The notes under the pieces: generated by a model | The model's input: only the letters and a program-made list of their open reading frames with translations | What the model was told of the DNA's origin: nothing | Database searches by the model: none | Part shown: positions 1 through 8,400 of the stretch, in pieces | Layout of the letters: each line of letters begins with the position of its first letter | Position numbering within the stretch: the stretch's first letter is position 1 | Source: an uncultured Clostridia bacterium | GTDB taxonomy: Bacteria; Bacillota; Clostridia; Oscillospirales; Ruminococcaceae | Assembly (NCBI GenBank): GCA_947627465.1 | Contig: CANQWD010000020.1 | Location: 1 to 47,058, forward strand | Direction: 5' to 3' | DNA: 47,058 nt | Made by a program: the position numbers and the translations under genes

Positions 1-75
1 GAGCAAAGCTCAACCCGCTGACAGAAAAATCTGACTGCGCAATCGGACAGCAATAATTGTGCGGTGTTGCCTTAA
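1..75. repeat. right end of a dispersed TTAA-bounded element
   Basis: The bases at about 55-75 (AATTGTGCGGTGTTGCCTTAA) match the right terminus of the elements at 10349-10528 and 16236-16471. The left part lies outside the window. The other bases show no coding potential. Confidence 0.55.
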
Positions 76-338
76 AACCGAACCTTAATTTGACTTTAAT
101 TTTTCGATTGGTTCAAGCGAACACCGAGAAGCTCTTTTCTGCGTTGTTATCGGCTTTTCTTTGATGTTATGATAAAATTATAACACCCGTTCCTTTAATA
201 AACTTTAAACCGAACCTTAATTTGACTTTAATTTTTCGATTGGTTCAAGCAAACACCGAGAAGCTCTTTTCTGCGTTGTTATCGGATTTTCTTTGATGTT
301 ATGATAAAATTATAACACCCGTTCCTTTAATAAACTTA
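75..338. repeat. tandem duplication of a 132-bp non-coding unit
   Basis: Two adjacent units (75-206 and 207-338) differ at only about three positions by eye, and a degraded start of a third follows (AAATCGAACCTTTAATCAAC at 338-357). Each unit holds the small palindrome GTTAT-N9-ATAAC. No reading frame crosses them. They sit downstream of the histidine kinase terminator, so they are probably intergenic filler or a variable-number repeat. Confidence 0.8.
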
Positions 339-377
339 AAATCGAACCTTTAATCAACTTAAAATTTAAAATAGTAC

Positions 378-410
378 AAAAAAGGTCTGCTGCGTTTTTT
401 GCAGCAGACC
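378..410 (-). terminator. intrinsic terminator of the histidine kinase operon
   Basis: On the minus strand GGTCTGCTGC and GCAGCAGACC form a perfect 10-bp stem with a 7-nt loop, followed by TTTTTT. It lies 15 bases after the kinase stop codon. Confidence 0.9.
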
Positions 411-424
411 GAGATTATTCATTC

Positions 425-1669
425 TTATGCGGGAAGCGAAACCGTGATCGAGATAGATCTCTCGTCCCGTGTAGCCGCGCCTATTTTTCCCTTGTGGGCG
501 GCAACGATAGCCGAAGCGATCGAAAGTCCCAAACCGTATCCTCCCATCTTGGAATTTCTCGACTTGTCCGCTCGGTAAAACCTATCGAACAAGTGCGGCA
601 GACTCTCTTTGGGAACAAATTCCGCTGTGTTAAACACGCTAAATCGAATAAAGTTCTTATGTTTTTCCAGTGTAAATTCTATCCTGCCGCCGTCGTCGGA
701 ATATTTTACCGCATTATCCATAAGTATCGATATCAGCTGACGTATGGCTTTTTGATCTCCGTTCATGGAAAGCATCGGCTGTATATGCCATGAAAGACTT
801 TTATTCTGCGTTTTCGACAATGTCCGAAAACTTTCCAACGTTTCCTCCGCTAGATCGGAGATAGGAAATTCGATTTTCTCGATTTGCGGCTGCTCCTCCA
901 TTCGGGAAAGCTGTATAAGGCTGTTCGTCAGTTCCGCCAGACGTTTCGTCTGCGATTGAATATCGTTCAGCCACTCGTTTTCTCCAATATCCATTTCCAG
1001 CACTTCCGCGTCGGCGTCAATGATTGTCAGCGGCGTTTTCAGCTCGTGTCCCGCGTCGGTAATAAACTGCTTCTGCTTTTCGTAGTTCTCCGAAAAGGGT
1101 TTGACTATTCGGGCGGAGAGGAAGAACAGTAAAAGCAAAACCGCTGCCAAACCCGCCAGTGATACTCCGCCGCATGTAAACAAAAAAGTCCGAAACGAAC
1201 TCATTTCACGTCCGCAGTCCAAAAAAACAATATGGCGTTCTTCACCGACACCATAGACCTCATAACGATAATCACCGACAAACCCCTGCGATTTGCCGGA
1301 GCGAATGACCGATCGTGCGTAATCGGCAGCGGCTTCCGTATCCACTGTCGCAATTTTTCCTGTATTTACGGAAATGACGCTTTCGTCCGCCGCGAAAAAC
1401 ACGGAAAAATATCTTGATTCATAAGGCAACTCAGCCGAAAACCGCCGATCGCCCTTATGGGGTTTATCCCCCGAAAACGAATCCTTTCCCGGAGGATCGT
1501 TCACCGGAAATTTACCGTCGTTTTCAACTAAAATCGCCAGAACGCTGTTTGCGTCCGTCACGATTTTGCGATAGTTCAACACGCCCGCAACAGAGAGGAT
1601 CACCGCAAGAACAAACAGCAAGGAAAGCATAGAGGCGAAGATCATCTTATGCCTCAGTTTTCTTATCAT
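425..1669 (-). CDS. sensor histidine kinase
   Basis: Membrane sensor kinase of a two-component system, 414 residues from the chosen start. Residues about 9-31 are a first membrane helix, about 40-157 an extracytoplasmic sensing region, and about 161-185 a second helix. A HisKA box follows with the phospho-accepting His208 (DAGHELKTPL), then a HATPase domain with an N box (DNAVKYS) and glycine-rich motif (GGYGLGLSIA). The ATG at 1669 overlaps the response-regulator stop as ATGA, which argues for translational coupling and against the longer upstream frame. The signal sensed cannot be read from the sequence; the periplasmic region matches no domain I recognise. Confidence 0.9.
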   Translation of the reverse strand: MIRKLRHKMIFASMLSLLFVLAVILSVAGVLNYRKIVTDANSVLAILVENDGKFPVNDPPGKDSFSGDKPHKGDRRFSAELPYESRYFSVFFAADESVISVNTGKIATVDTEAAADYARSVIRSGKSQGFVGDYRYEVYGVGEERHIVFLDCGREMSSFRTFLFTCGGVSLAGLAAVLLLLFFLSARIVKPFSENYEKQKQFITDAGHELKTPLTIIDADAEVLEMDIGENEWLNDIQSQTKRLAELTNSLIQLSRMEEQPQIEKIEFPISDLAEETLESFRTLSKTQNKSLSWHIQPMLSMNGDQKAIRQLISILMDNAVKYSDDGGRIEFTLEKHKNFIRFSVFNTAEFVPKESLPHLFDRFYRADKSRNSKMGGYGLGLSIASAIVAAHKGKIGAATRDERSISITVSLPA

Positions 1670-2340
1670 ACGTCTTCCTCCAGTCTGTAACCCGCGTTTC
1701 GCATAGCTGTGATACGGATATCGGCATGGAGCGCGTTCAGCTTTTTGCGGAGATAGGAGATGTATACCCACACCACGTTGATCTCCGACTCGCTGTCATA
1801 TCCCCATATTTTTTCCATAAACCGTTCGGAGGAGATCAAGTTTTTCGGATTGCTCATCAGCATTTCCATCATCTGAAACTCTTTATTTGCAAGCCGATAA
1901 GTTCCCGAAGCGGTAGACAACTCATACGTTGCACAATCCAAGGTAACATTTCCCACTTGTAATTTCGAGTTTGTCCGATCTGCCTGCGTCCGCGTCATAG
2001 CGCGTATCCGCGCCAACAGCTCCCGCGAATTAAAGGGTTTGGTAAGATAGTCGTTAGCGCCCGCGTCCAGTCCCAAAACCTTATCGTCTACTTCGGATTT
2101 TGCCGTAAGCAGCAGCACCGGAATAAGATTTCCATTTTTCCTGATCTCCTTTAACACCGTAATTCCATCTACCTTGGGCATCATAATGTCAAGAATAACG
2201 CCGTCATAATTGTCCGCTTCCAGATAATCCAACGCTTCCCGACCATCATAAGCCGTATCCACCGAATAATTATTTCTTTCCAATATCGCTTTAAGCGCCT
2301 TTGACAGCGCCTGTTCATCTTCAGCAAGTAAAAGTCTCAT
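1666..2340 (-). CDS. OmpR-family response regulator
   Basis: DNA-binding partner of the kinase encoded just downstream, 224 residues. The receiver domain (about 1-115) has the acidic pair near residues 7-8, phospho-acceptor Asp51 (VILDIMMPKVDG) and the conserved Lys of LTAKS. The C-terminal winged helix (about 125-222) ends in the usual NAGYRLEE strand. The start at MRLLLAEDE is preceded by AGGAGGT at good spacing; an upstream in-frame ATG would run through this ribosome site. The regulated target is unknown; nothing adjacent is an obvious candidate. Confidence 0.92.
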   Translation of the reverse strand: MRLLLAEDEQALSKALKAILERNNYSVDTAYDGREALDYLEADNYDGVILDIMMPKVDGITVLKEIRKNGNLIPVLLLTAKSEVDDKVLGLDAGANDYLTKPFNSRELLARIRAMTRTQADRTNSKLQVGNVTLDCATYELSTASGTYRLANKEFQMMEMLMSNPKNLISSERFMEKIWGYDSESEINVVWVYISYLRKKLNALHADIRITAMRNAGYRLEEDV

Positions 2341-2745
2341 GTCCGCACCTCCTTTTCGTCCGAACGTTCCGAACGACACGTTATATTCATACCGATAACA
2401 ACATTATAAAGCATATAGCTTAAATATACATAAAAATCTTAGCATTGATTTGAAAAATATTTTCAAAAATATACGTTAAACCGACGAATCAAGATTTATT
2501 CGTCTGCGTTTCACCCTTTTATTATACTACTTTTCTTCTGCTTTGTAAAGTTTTTTATAACCGCCAAATGACATTTTTAAATTGAACGTTTCATTTTTGG
2601 CATTTAACCGTTGGATAAATTCTATAACAGCCGCCGTGGAAATACTTGTGCAAAAATATAGTGTGAAATATATATATTTTTCCAGCGCTTTTTATGCAAA
2701 ATACACAAAAGTTTAGGTTTTCTTGTAAATTTTGCAAAAACGCCC
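2341..2745. other. AT-rich intergenic region
   Basis: This gap separates the divergent response-regulator and feo operons. On the minus strand a TATAAT (2403-2408) could be the -10 of the two-component operon, but no convincing -35 lies at the right distance. CGAACGTTCCGAACG at 2361-2375 is repetitive but fits no operator I can name. I see no supported gene here. Confidence 0.5.
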
Positions 2746-2824
2746 TTGACTTTTTTGTCAAGGTGAAGTAAAATATAATCGTGGTTAGCAAAAGCTAACC
2801 TATACAATTTGAGCACAGGTTAGC
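2746..2824 (+). promoter_or_regulatory. feo promoter region with metalloregulator-like operator
   Basis: A -10 TATAAT lies at 2774-2779; TTGACT at 2746-2751 is too far (22 bp) to be a standard -35. Directly downstream is the perfect inverted repeat GGTTAGC-AAAA-GCTAACC (2783-2800), and a third half-site GGTTAGC sits at 2818-2824. The half-site resembles the GGTTAG/CTAACC half of DtxR/IdeR boxes, though the spacer is longer. Binding at the start site would repress, as expected for iron-dependent control of feo. The identity of the regulator is inferred. Confidence 0.6.
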
Positions 2825-2860
2825 TTGCGATAACAAAATCGAGATATGGGGGTGCAGACT

Positions 2861-3073
2861 ATGATGCCGTTAATATTAGCACGGACGGGCGAAGAAGTCA
2901 CAATAGGCAAGGTTGGCGGAAGCAGTGAAACCAAGCGATTTCTGGAAAGTCTGGGTTTTGTGGCAGGCACGGAGGTAACGATCGTGTCCGAAATGAGCGG
3001 AGATGTCATTGTTAAGCTCAAGGACAGCCGCGTGGCGGTTTCCAAGGAAATGGCGCGCAAGATCATGATCTAA
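2861..3073 (+). CDS. feoA: FeoA-domain ferrous iron transport protein (first copy)
   Basis: Small cytoplasmic SH3-like protein of about 70 residues that supports FeoB in Fe(II) uptake. The pattern GKVGGSSETKRFLESLGF, then GTEVTIVSEM and the closing SRVAVSKEMARKIMI, is typical of FeoA. An ATG at 2846 is possible, but GGGGGTG lies about six bases before the ATG at 2861, so the shorter form is preferred. It heads the operon feoA-feoA-feoB and is followed by a second, shorter-spaced FeoA. Confidence 0.88.
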   Translation: MMPLILARTGEEVTIGKVGGSSETKRFLESLGFVAGTEVTIVSEMSGDVIVKLKDSRVAVSKEMARKIMI

Positions 3074-3140
3074 GGGAATCTGTCAAATTCAAACCATTGG
3101 CGAATATTGCATATATTGAGCGTTAAAATTTGGAGGGTTT

Positions 3141-3362
3141 ATGAGTACATTACGAGACGCAAAAATCGGTCAGACAGTCACGGTAAAACGGCTGACAGGT
3201 ACGGGCGCTGTAAAGCGCAGAATAATGGATATGGGACTTACCCGCGGCACAGAAGTGTATATAAGAAAGGTCGCTCCGCTGGGCGACCCGATAGAAGTCA
3301 CGGTACGCGGTTATGAACTTTCTCTCCGCAAAGCCGACGCCGAAACAATTGAGGTCGGCTGA
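3141..3362 (+). CDS. feoA: FeoA-domain ferrous iron transport protein (second copy)
   Basis: A 73-residue FeoA-type SH3-like protein. It has the family signature KRRIMDMGLTRGTEVYIRKV and ends with the hydrophobic/charged strand YELSLRKADAETIEV. Its start is fixed by GGAGGG eight bases upstream. Tandem FeoA genes before FeoB are common in clostridia; the two copies here differ enough to have separate roles. It lies 67 bp after the first copy and about 70 bp before feoB. Confidence 0.93.
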   Translation: MSTLRDAKIGQTVTVKRLTGTGAVKRRIMDMGLTRGTEVYIRKVAPLGDPIEVTVRGYELSLRKADAETIEVG

Positions 3363-3434
3363 TTTTTTCGGGGATTGAGTTAGCCTTGTATAATGCAGTT
3401 AGACAAAATTAACGTTAGAAAGGATACGCTGAAA

Positions 3435-5897
3435 ATGGAAATAAAGATAGCGCTCGCGGGCAATCCAAACGCGGGCAAAACAACGCTTTTCAACGCGCTT
3501 ACGGGTTCAAATCAGTTCGTGGGAAACTGGCCCGGAGTTACCGTTGAGAAAAAAGAAGGAAAACTAAAGGGCGAGAAGGATGTAACGATAACGGACTTGC
3601 CGGGAATTTACTCGCTCTCGCCGTATACTCTGGAGGAAGTTGTCGCGAGAAATTACCTTATAAACGAACGACCCGACGCGATTTTAAACATCATAGACGG
3701 CACGAATTTGGAACGAAATCTGTATCTTACAACTCAGCTCGCCGAACTGGGAATACCAATGGTGTGCGCCGTCAATATGATGGACGTTGTGAAGAAAAAC
3801 GGCGACAATATAAACTTTGAACAGCTTTCAAAACGCCTCGGATGCGAGGTTTGCGAAATTTCCGCGCTTAAAGGCACGGGAATTACCGAAGCCGCGAAAA
3901 AAGCGGTGGACGCTGCAAAGTCAAAAGAAAAAATGATTCCGCAGCACACGTTCTGCGGCTGCGTGGAGCACGCTTTGGCGCATATCGAGGAAGCGTTTTT
4001 GCACGACCGCCCCGAGGAACAGCAGCGTTTCTTCGCCGTGAAGATCTTTGAGCGCGATGAAAAGGTTTTGGAAGCTTTGAAAATTCCCGAGGAGACTTTA
4101 AAGCATATCGAAGAGGATATTAAAGCCGCCGAAAAGGAAATGGACGACGACGCGGAAAGCATTATCACCAACGAGCGTTATATCTACATAGCGGAAGTTA
4201 TTAAGGAGTGTTACAAAAAAAAGAAAAAGGGATTGTCTGTTTCGGATAAGATCGACAAAATCGTCACAAACAGATTTGCGGCGCTGCCGATTTTCGCTCT
4301 GGTTATGGTCATCGTCTACTACGTTTCGTGGACTTCCGTGGGAACGTTACTCACCGACTGGACGAACGACGGTCTTTTCGGAGACGGTTGGCATCTCTTT
4401 GGAATGAAGGGTGACCTTGACGCGGTAACCGAAGAATGGGCGGGCGAGAACGTCTTTACGGAAGAAGCGGGCGCGGTGATCGACGCAGCGGCGGCAAACT
4501 CCGACATCAAGGGCGCGGGCGATTTGCAGGACGCTTTCGCCGACAAGGATTTCGGCGCGTTTGAAGAAGCTTACGGCTCTTACCATGATGAGTTCTATAA
4601 ATTTGCGGAATACAATGACGACTAGGAACTTGTCAATGCGGACGCGGAGAATGTCTACGATATAGACGCGGCGTTTGCGGCGGGCGCTCTGGACGAAGAG
4701 GGCGAGTTTGCCGCTCCCGACCCGTCGGAATACGGCGTTTGGGTGCCCGGTATTCCCGTGCTTGTTGAGCAAGGGCTTGACAGTATAAATTGCGTGGGTT
4801 GGCTTAAATCCTTAATCTTGGACGGCATTATAGGCGGCGTTGGCGCGGTTCTGGGCTTCGTTCCGCAAATGCTCGTGCTGTTTATTTTCTTGGCGTTCCT
4901 CGAATCGTGCGGTTATATGGCGCGTATAGCGTTCGTTATGGACAGAATTTTCCGCCGCTTCGGTCTTTCGGGAAAGAGCTTTATTCCAATGCTGATAGGT
5001 TCGGGATGCGGCGTTCCGGGAGTTATGGCTTCGCGCACGATCGAAAATGAGCGCGACCGCCGTATGACGATTATGACGACAACTTTTATACCATGCGGCG
5101 CGAAAATGCCGATAGTCGCGATGATTGCGGCAGCGCTGTTCGGCGGCGCTTGGTGGGTCGCACCCTCGGCATACTTCATTGGTGTGGCGGCTATCATTGT
5201 TTCGGGCATTATGCTTAAGAAAACGAAGATGTTCGCGGGCGACCCGGCTCCGTTCGTTATGGAGCTTCCCGCTTATCACCTCCCGACATTCGGCAACGTT
5301 ATGCGCTCGATGTGGGAGCGTGGTTGGAGCTTTATCAAAAAAGCGGGCACGATCATCTTGCTCTCCTCGATACTTATTTGGGCCGGCAACTCGTTCGGTT
5401 GGACGGACGGCGCGTTTGGTTTCAGCACGGAGCTTGAAATGGAAAACAGCATTCTCGGCAAAATAGGTCAAGGCATTTGTTGGATTTTCGCTCCTCTCGG
5501 TTTCGGCGAACCTACGGCGGCTGTCGCAACAATTATGGGACTTGTCGCTAAGGAAGAGGTCGTCGGCGTATTCGGAGTGCTTGATTTCGAGGGCTTGTCG
5601 GCTCTTGCGGGTTACTCGTTCCTCGTATTTAACCTGCTTTGCGCTCCTTGCTTTGCGGCTATCGGCGCTATCAAGCGCGAGATGAACTCCGCTAAGTGGA
5701 CGTGGTTCGCGATAGGCTATCAATGCGGCTTCGCGTATGCGGTATCGCTGATGATAAACCAATTCGGACTTCTGTTTACGGGCAGCGTCAACGTTATAGG
5801 CTTGATCTTCGCAATCGCGGTGCTCGCGTTTATGATCTATATGCTTGTAAGACCTTACAAGGAAAGCACAAAGCTTACTCAAAAGGTCAAGATTTAA
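3435..5897 (+). pseudogene. feoB: FeoB Fe(II) transporter interrupted by one in-frame TAG
   Basis: FeoB is the membrane GTPase/permease for ferrous iron. The N-terminal G domain is intact: G1 GNPNAGKTT (residues 9-17), G3 DLPG, G4 NMMD and G5 SALKG. After the first membrane helix (about 282-300) an acidic extracytoplasmic loop contains a TAG codon at 4623-4625 (codon 397). The frame stays open beyond it without any shift and encodes the rest of the permease, including the Gate motifs GCGVPGVMASRTIENERDRR and FIPCGAKMP. Upstream in-frame starts were discarded for the ATG before EIKIALAGNPN, which has AAAGGA ten bases before it. Either this is a recent null mutation, a sequencing error, or a readthrough site; several other genes here use TAG as an ordinary stop. 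No Shine-Dalgarno site supports independent translation of the 3' half. Confidence 0.85.
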
Positions 5898-5911
5898 AAA
5901 GGGGGCGCTCA

Positions 5912-6121
5912 ATGATAGAATTCTTGACGAATTATGCAGGCTCGATAGCCGTGGGATTGATAATTTTGGGAATAATAGCGCTGATAATCTTAAAAGGCGT
6001 TAAGGACAAACGCGCGGGAAAAACCGTGTGCGGAGGCGACTGCGCTCACTGCGGCCAGTGTCAATATTCGCAGGGCAGTGATAAAAATTCCCGCCGCAAC
6101 AGCAAAGATCCGTACCAATAA
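5912..6121 (+). CDS. FeoB-associated Cys-rich membrane protein
   Basis: A 69-residue protein with one membrane helix (about 10-28), a basic stretch and a cysteine cluster (CGGDCAHCGQC). This matches the small FeoB-associated Cys-rich family that follows feoB in many Firmicutes; its cysteines may bind iron or help assemble the transporter, but the role is unproven. The ATG at 5912 has AAGGGGG upstream. It lies 14 bp after feoB and is the last gene of the operon. Confidence 0.88.
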   Translation: MIEFLTNYAGSIAVGLIILGIIALIILKGVKDKRAGKTVCGGDCAHCGQCQYSQGSDKNSRRNSKDPYQ

Positions 6122-6294
6122 CCGTTTAACATTCGTCTAGCACTTTGATAAAAATTCTATAGCAAATTATGAAAATATGCAAGCGGACAGCAAAGCGCGG
6201 TATTATTTGCCGCGCAGCAGAACGTCAGCAGTCGGCATCATATTGCCATGCCGGATACTTTAACGCTTGGTTTCACTTCGCAAGATTACAAAAA

Positions 6295-6330
6295 GGCGGC
6301 TATCGCACTTCTGCGATAGCCGCTTGTGCT
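6295..6330. terminator. stem-loop after the feo operon
   Basis: GCGGCTATCGCA (6296-6307) and TGCGATAGCCGC (6312-6323) form a perfect 12-bp stem with a 4-base loop. On the plus strand the following bases are only weakly T-rich; on the minus strand the stem is followed by CTTTTTG. It probably ends feo transcription, but it is a better terminator in the opposite direction. Confidence 0.6.
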
Positions 6331-6393
6331 ATGTGCAGCATAAGTTACGATTTCACTCCCATAATTTTACAGATATGAATTTTCAAAAAGCTA

Positions 6394-6422
6394 TTGACAT
6401 TTCACGAACTGTGTGATATAAT
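6394..6422 (+). promoter_or_regulatory. sigma-A promoter of the polymerase gene
   Basis: TTGACA (6394-6399) and TATAAT (6417-6422) are both perfect and exactly 17 bp apart, 30 bases before the polymerase start. I see no clear LexA box overlapping it. Confidence 0.9.
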
Positions 6423-6452
6423 GAATAAAAAAGTACACAATGAGGTGAGAGT

Positions 6453-7946
6453 ATGAACAAACGAATTTATGTTGCTATTGATCTTAAATCGTTTTACGCA
6501 AGCGTTGAGTGCGCGGAACGCGGTCTTGACCCGCTTGACACAAATCTTGTCGTAGCGGACGAGAGCCGCACCGAGAAAACTATATGCCTTGCCGTTTCTC
6601 CCGCGCTGAAAACGTTCGGCACGGGCGGACGGCCTCGGCTGTTCGAGGTCGTTCAGAAAATACGAGAAGTCAATCGTGAGCGCAAACGGCGCACACCCGG
6701 AAAGATGTTTGCGGGCAGATCCGTTTATTTTTCGGAATTGAAAAACAATCCGTTTTTAGAAGTCGATTATATTACGGCTATACCGCGAATGGCGCTCTAT
6801 ATGGAGTACAGCACGCGGATCTACGGCATTTATCTGCGGTATTTTGCCCCCGAAGATATTCATATTTACTCGTGCGACGAGGTTTTTATCGATATGACAA
6901 ATTATCTTGAATTATATCAACTTACCGCGCACGGCTTGACTATCAAAATCATTCGCGAGGTGCTGTCCGAAACGGGAATTACCGCAACGGCGGGTATCGG
7001 AACCAATCTGTTCCTCGCGAAAGCCGCAATGGATATTGTTGCGAAAAAAATGCCCGCCGATAAGGGCGGGGTGCGTATTGCGGAGTTAAACGAAATGAGT
7101 TTTCGGCGGCAGCTTTGGGAACACCGTCCGCTAACGGATTTTTGGCGCGTCGGCAGAGGATACGCAAAGACGCTGGAGCAAAACGGAATGTTTACTATGG
7201 GAGATATTGCGGAGCAATCGCTTTATGATGAGGACAGTCTGTTCAAGCTGTTCGGCGTAAACGCGGAATTGCTTATCGACCACGCATGGGGTATTGAGCC
7301 TGCAACGATCGCGGACATAAAAGCATACAAGCCGCAGTCCAACAGCTTGAGCAACGGTCAAGTTTTACAAGAGCCGTACTCTTGTGAAAAGGCAAGAATT
7401 ATCGTGCGCGAAATGGCGGACGACTTGTCGCTGTCGCTTGCGGAAAAAAATCTCGTCACCGACAAGCTCACGCTTACGGTAGGCTACGACGCTGAAAGCC
7501 TGACTATCCCGCAAATATCGGCGGCTTATTTCGGCGAGGTCACGACGGATTTTTACGGGCGAAGCGTTCCGAAACACGCTCACAGCACGGAAAATCTCGA
7601 CCGCAGGACGTACTCGCCGCGCGCGATAGCCAATGCCGCAGTTCGTTTGTTCGACCGCATTGCAGACCCTAATTTGCTTGTGCGGCGCGTGACGATATGC
7701 GCTTGCAATGTGACCGTTAAATCCGAGCCGACCGCCGAATATGGCGGAGAGCAGCTTGATTTGTTCACAGACTACGCGGCGCGGGAGCGTGAAATTCTCG
7801 CAGAAAAAAAGCAAGAAAATATGCAGCTCGCGATTTTGAAAATAAAACATAAATACGGCAAAAACGCGCTCTTAAAGGGAATGAATTTCGAGGAGGGCGC
7901 GACAATGCGCGAGCGCAATCGACAAATAGGAGGGCACAGAGCGTGA
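6453..7946 (+). CDS. Y-family translesion DNA polymerase (UmuC/DinB type)
   Basis: Error-prone polymerase that copies past damaged bases, 497 residues. The palm begins with AIDLKSFYASVE, which holds the first metal-binding Asp, and continues with YSCDEVFID, the second acidic pair. A helix-hairpin-helix region and little-finger domain follow. Length and the UmuC-like N terminus match the clostridial and phage-type enzymes (UvrX/YqjW-like) rather than short DinB. ATG at 6453 follows GAGGTGAG. The next gene overlaps it by 4 bp and encodes the usual YolD-like partner. Its strong promoter lacks an obvious SOS operator, so damage control is not demonstrated here. Confidence 0.92.
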   Translation: MNKRIYVAIDLKSFYASVECAERGLDPLDTNLVVADESRTEKTICLAVSPALKTFGTGGRPRLFEVVQKIREVNRERKRRTPGKMFAGRSVYFSELKNNPFLEVDYITAIPRMALYMEYSTRIYGIYLRYFAPEDIHIYSCDEVFIDMTNYLELYQLTAHGLTIKIIREVLSETGITATAGIGTNLFLAKAAMDIVAKKMPADKGGVRIAELNEMSFRRQLWEHRPLTDFWRVGRGYAKTLEQNGMFTMGDIAEQSLYDEDSLFKLFGVNAELLIDHAWGIEPATIADIKAYKPQSNSLSNGQVLQEPYSCEKARIIVREMADDLSLSLAEKNLVTDKLTLTVGYDAESLTIPQISAAYFGEVTTDFYGRSVPKHAHSTENLDRRTYSPRAIANAAVRLFDRIADPNLLVRRVTICACNVTVKSEPTAEYGGEQLDLFTDYAAREREILAEKKQENMQLAILKIKHKYGKNALLKGMNFEEGATMRERNRQIGGHRA

Positions 7947-8353
7947 GGTACGATCGTATCATAAATTTCTCGCGTCCGCCGAGCAGCCGTCCGAAAATGT
8001 CCGCGGCCGACCGCGCCGCACAGTTCTCGGCGTTCGCGGCGCTTGTCGGGCTTGACGAACAAATAGACGAAGCGGCGCGGCTTGTTGACAGCAAAATCGA
8101 GTTATCCGAGGACGAAATAGAAACGCTTAATCAAAAATTTCAACAGCTGGTTGAGGTTCTCGGAAATCAGAGACCGCAAATAAAGGCGACCTATTTTCTT
8201 CCCGACCCGCGCAAAAGCGGCGGCATGTATGTTACGAAAATCGGCACGGTCAAGCGCGTTGACGACGTTTTCTTCAAGATCTTGTTCACCGACGGCGCAA
8301 AGATAAGCGTTTCTGATATACTTGATTTCGATATAATAGAACAATGCGGCTGA
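7943..8353 (+). CDS. YolD-like protein
   Basis: A 136-residue protein with the YolD-family start: MSAADRAAQFSAFAAL near residues 19-34. Then comes a charged helix and a C-terminal beta-rich part with SVSDILDFDI. YolD-like proteins are encoded beside Y-family polymerases and are thought to act as UmuD-like partners, though their function is not settled. The start codon is GTG, overlapping the polymerase stop as GTGA, with TAGGAGGG upstream; this implies translational coupling in a two-gene operon. Confidence 0.85.
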   Translation: MRYDRIINFSRPPSSRPKMSAADRAAQFSAFAALVGLDEQIDEAARLVDSKIELSEDEIETLNQKFQQLVEVLGNQRPQIKATYFLPDPRKSGGMYVTKIGTVKRVDDVFFKILFTDGAKISVSDILDFDIIEQCG

Positions 8354-8375
8354 GAAATCAGCCGCATTTATTTGT
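8343..8375 (+). terminator. terminator of the polymerase operon
   Basis: AATGCGGCTGA (8343-8353), GAAA loop and TCAGCCGCATT (8358-8368) form a perfect 11-bp stem followed by TATTTGT. The TGA stop of the YolD-like gene lies inside the stem. It also separates this operon from the converging ptsI. Confidence 0.85.
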
Positions 8376-8400
8376 ATCTGCTGTAAAATAATGTTGTTTA

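Noticed and set aside
2361-2375. LexA-like CGAAC repeats before the response regulator
   Set aside because: The halves are in direct rather than inverted arrangement and do not match the Firmicutes CGAAC-N4-GTTCG pattern.
2591-2816. Short AT-rich open frames on the minus strand before feoA
   Set aside because: Low-complexity composition, no ribosome site, and they overlap the feo promoter and operator.
4623-4625. TAG as a reassigned sense codon
   Set aside because: Other convincing genes in the window end in TAG and no second in-frame TAG was seen in any gene.
6169-6378. Small open frame between the feo and polymerase operons
   Set aside because: No ribosome site; it runs through the stem-loop at 6295-6323 and has no protein-like pattern.
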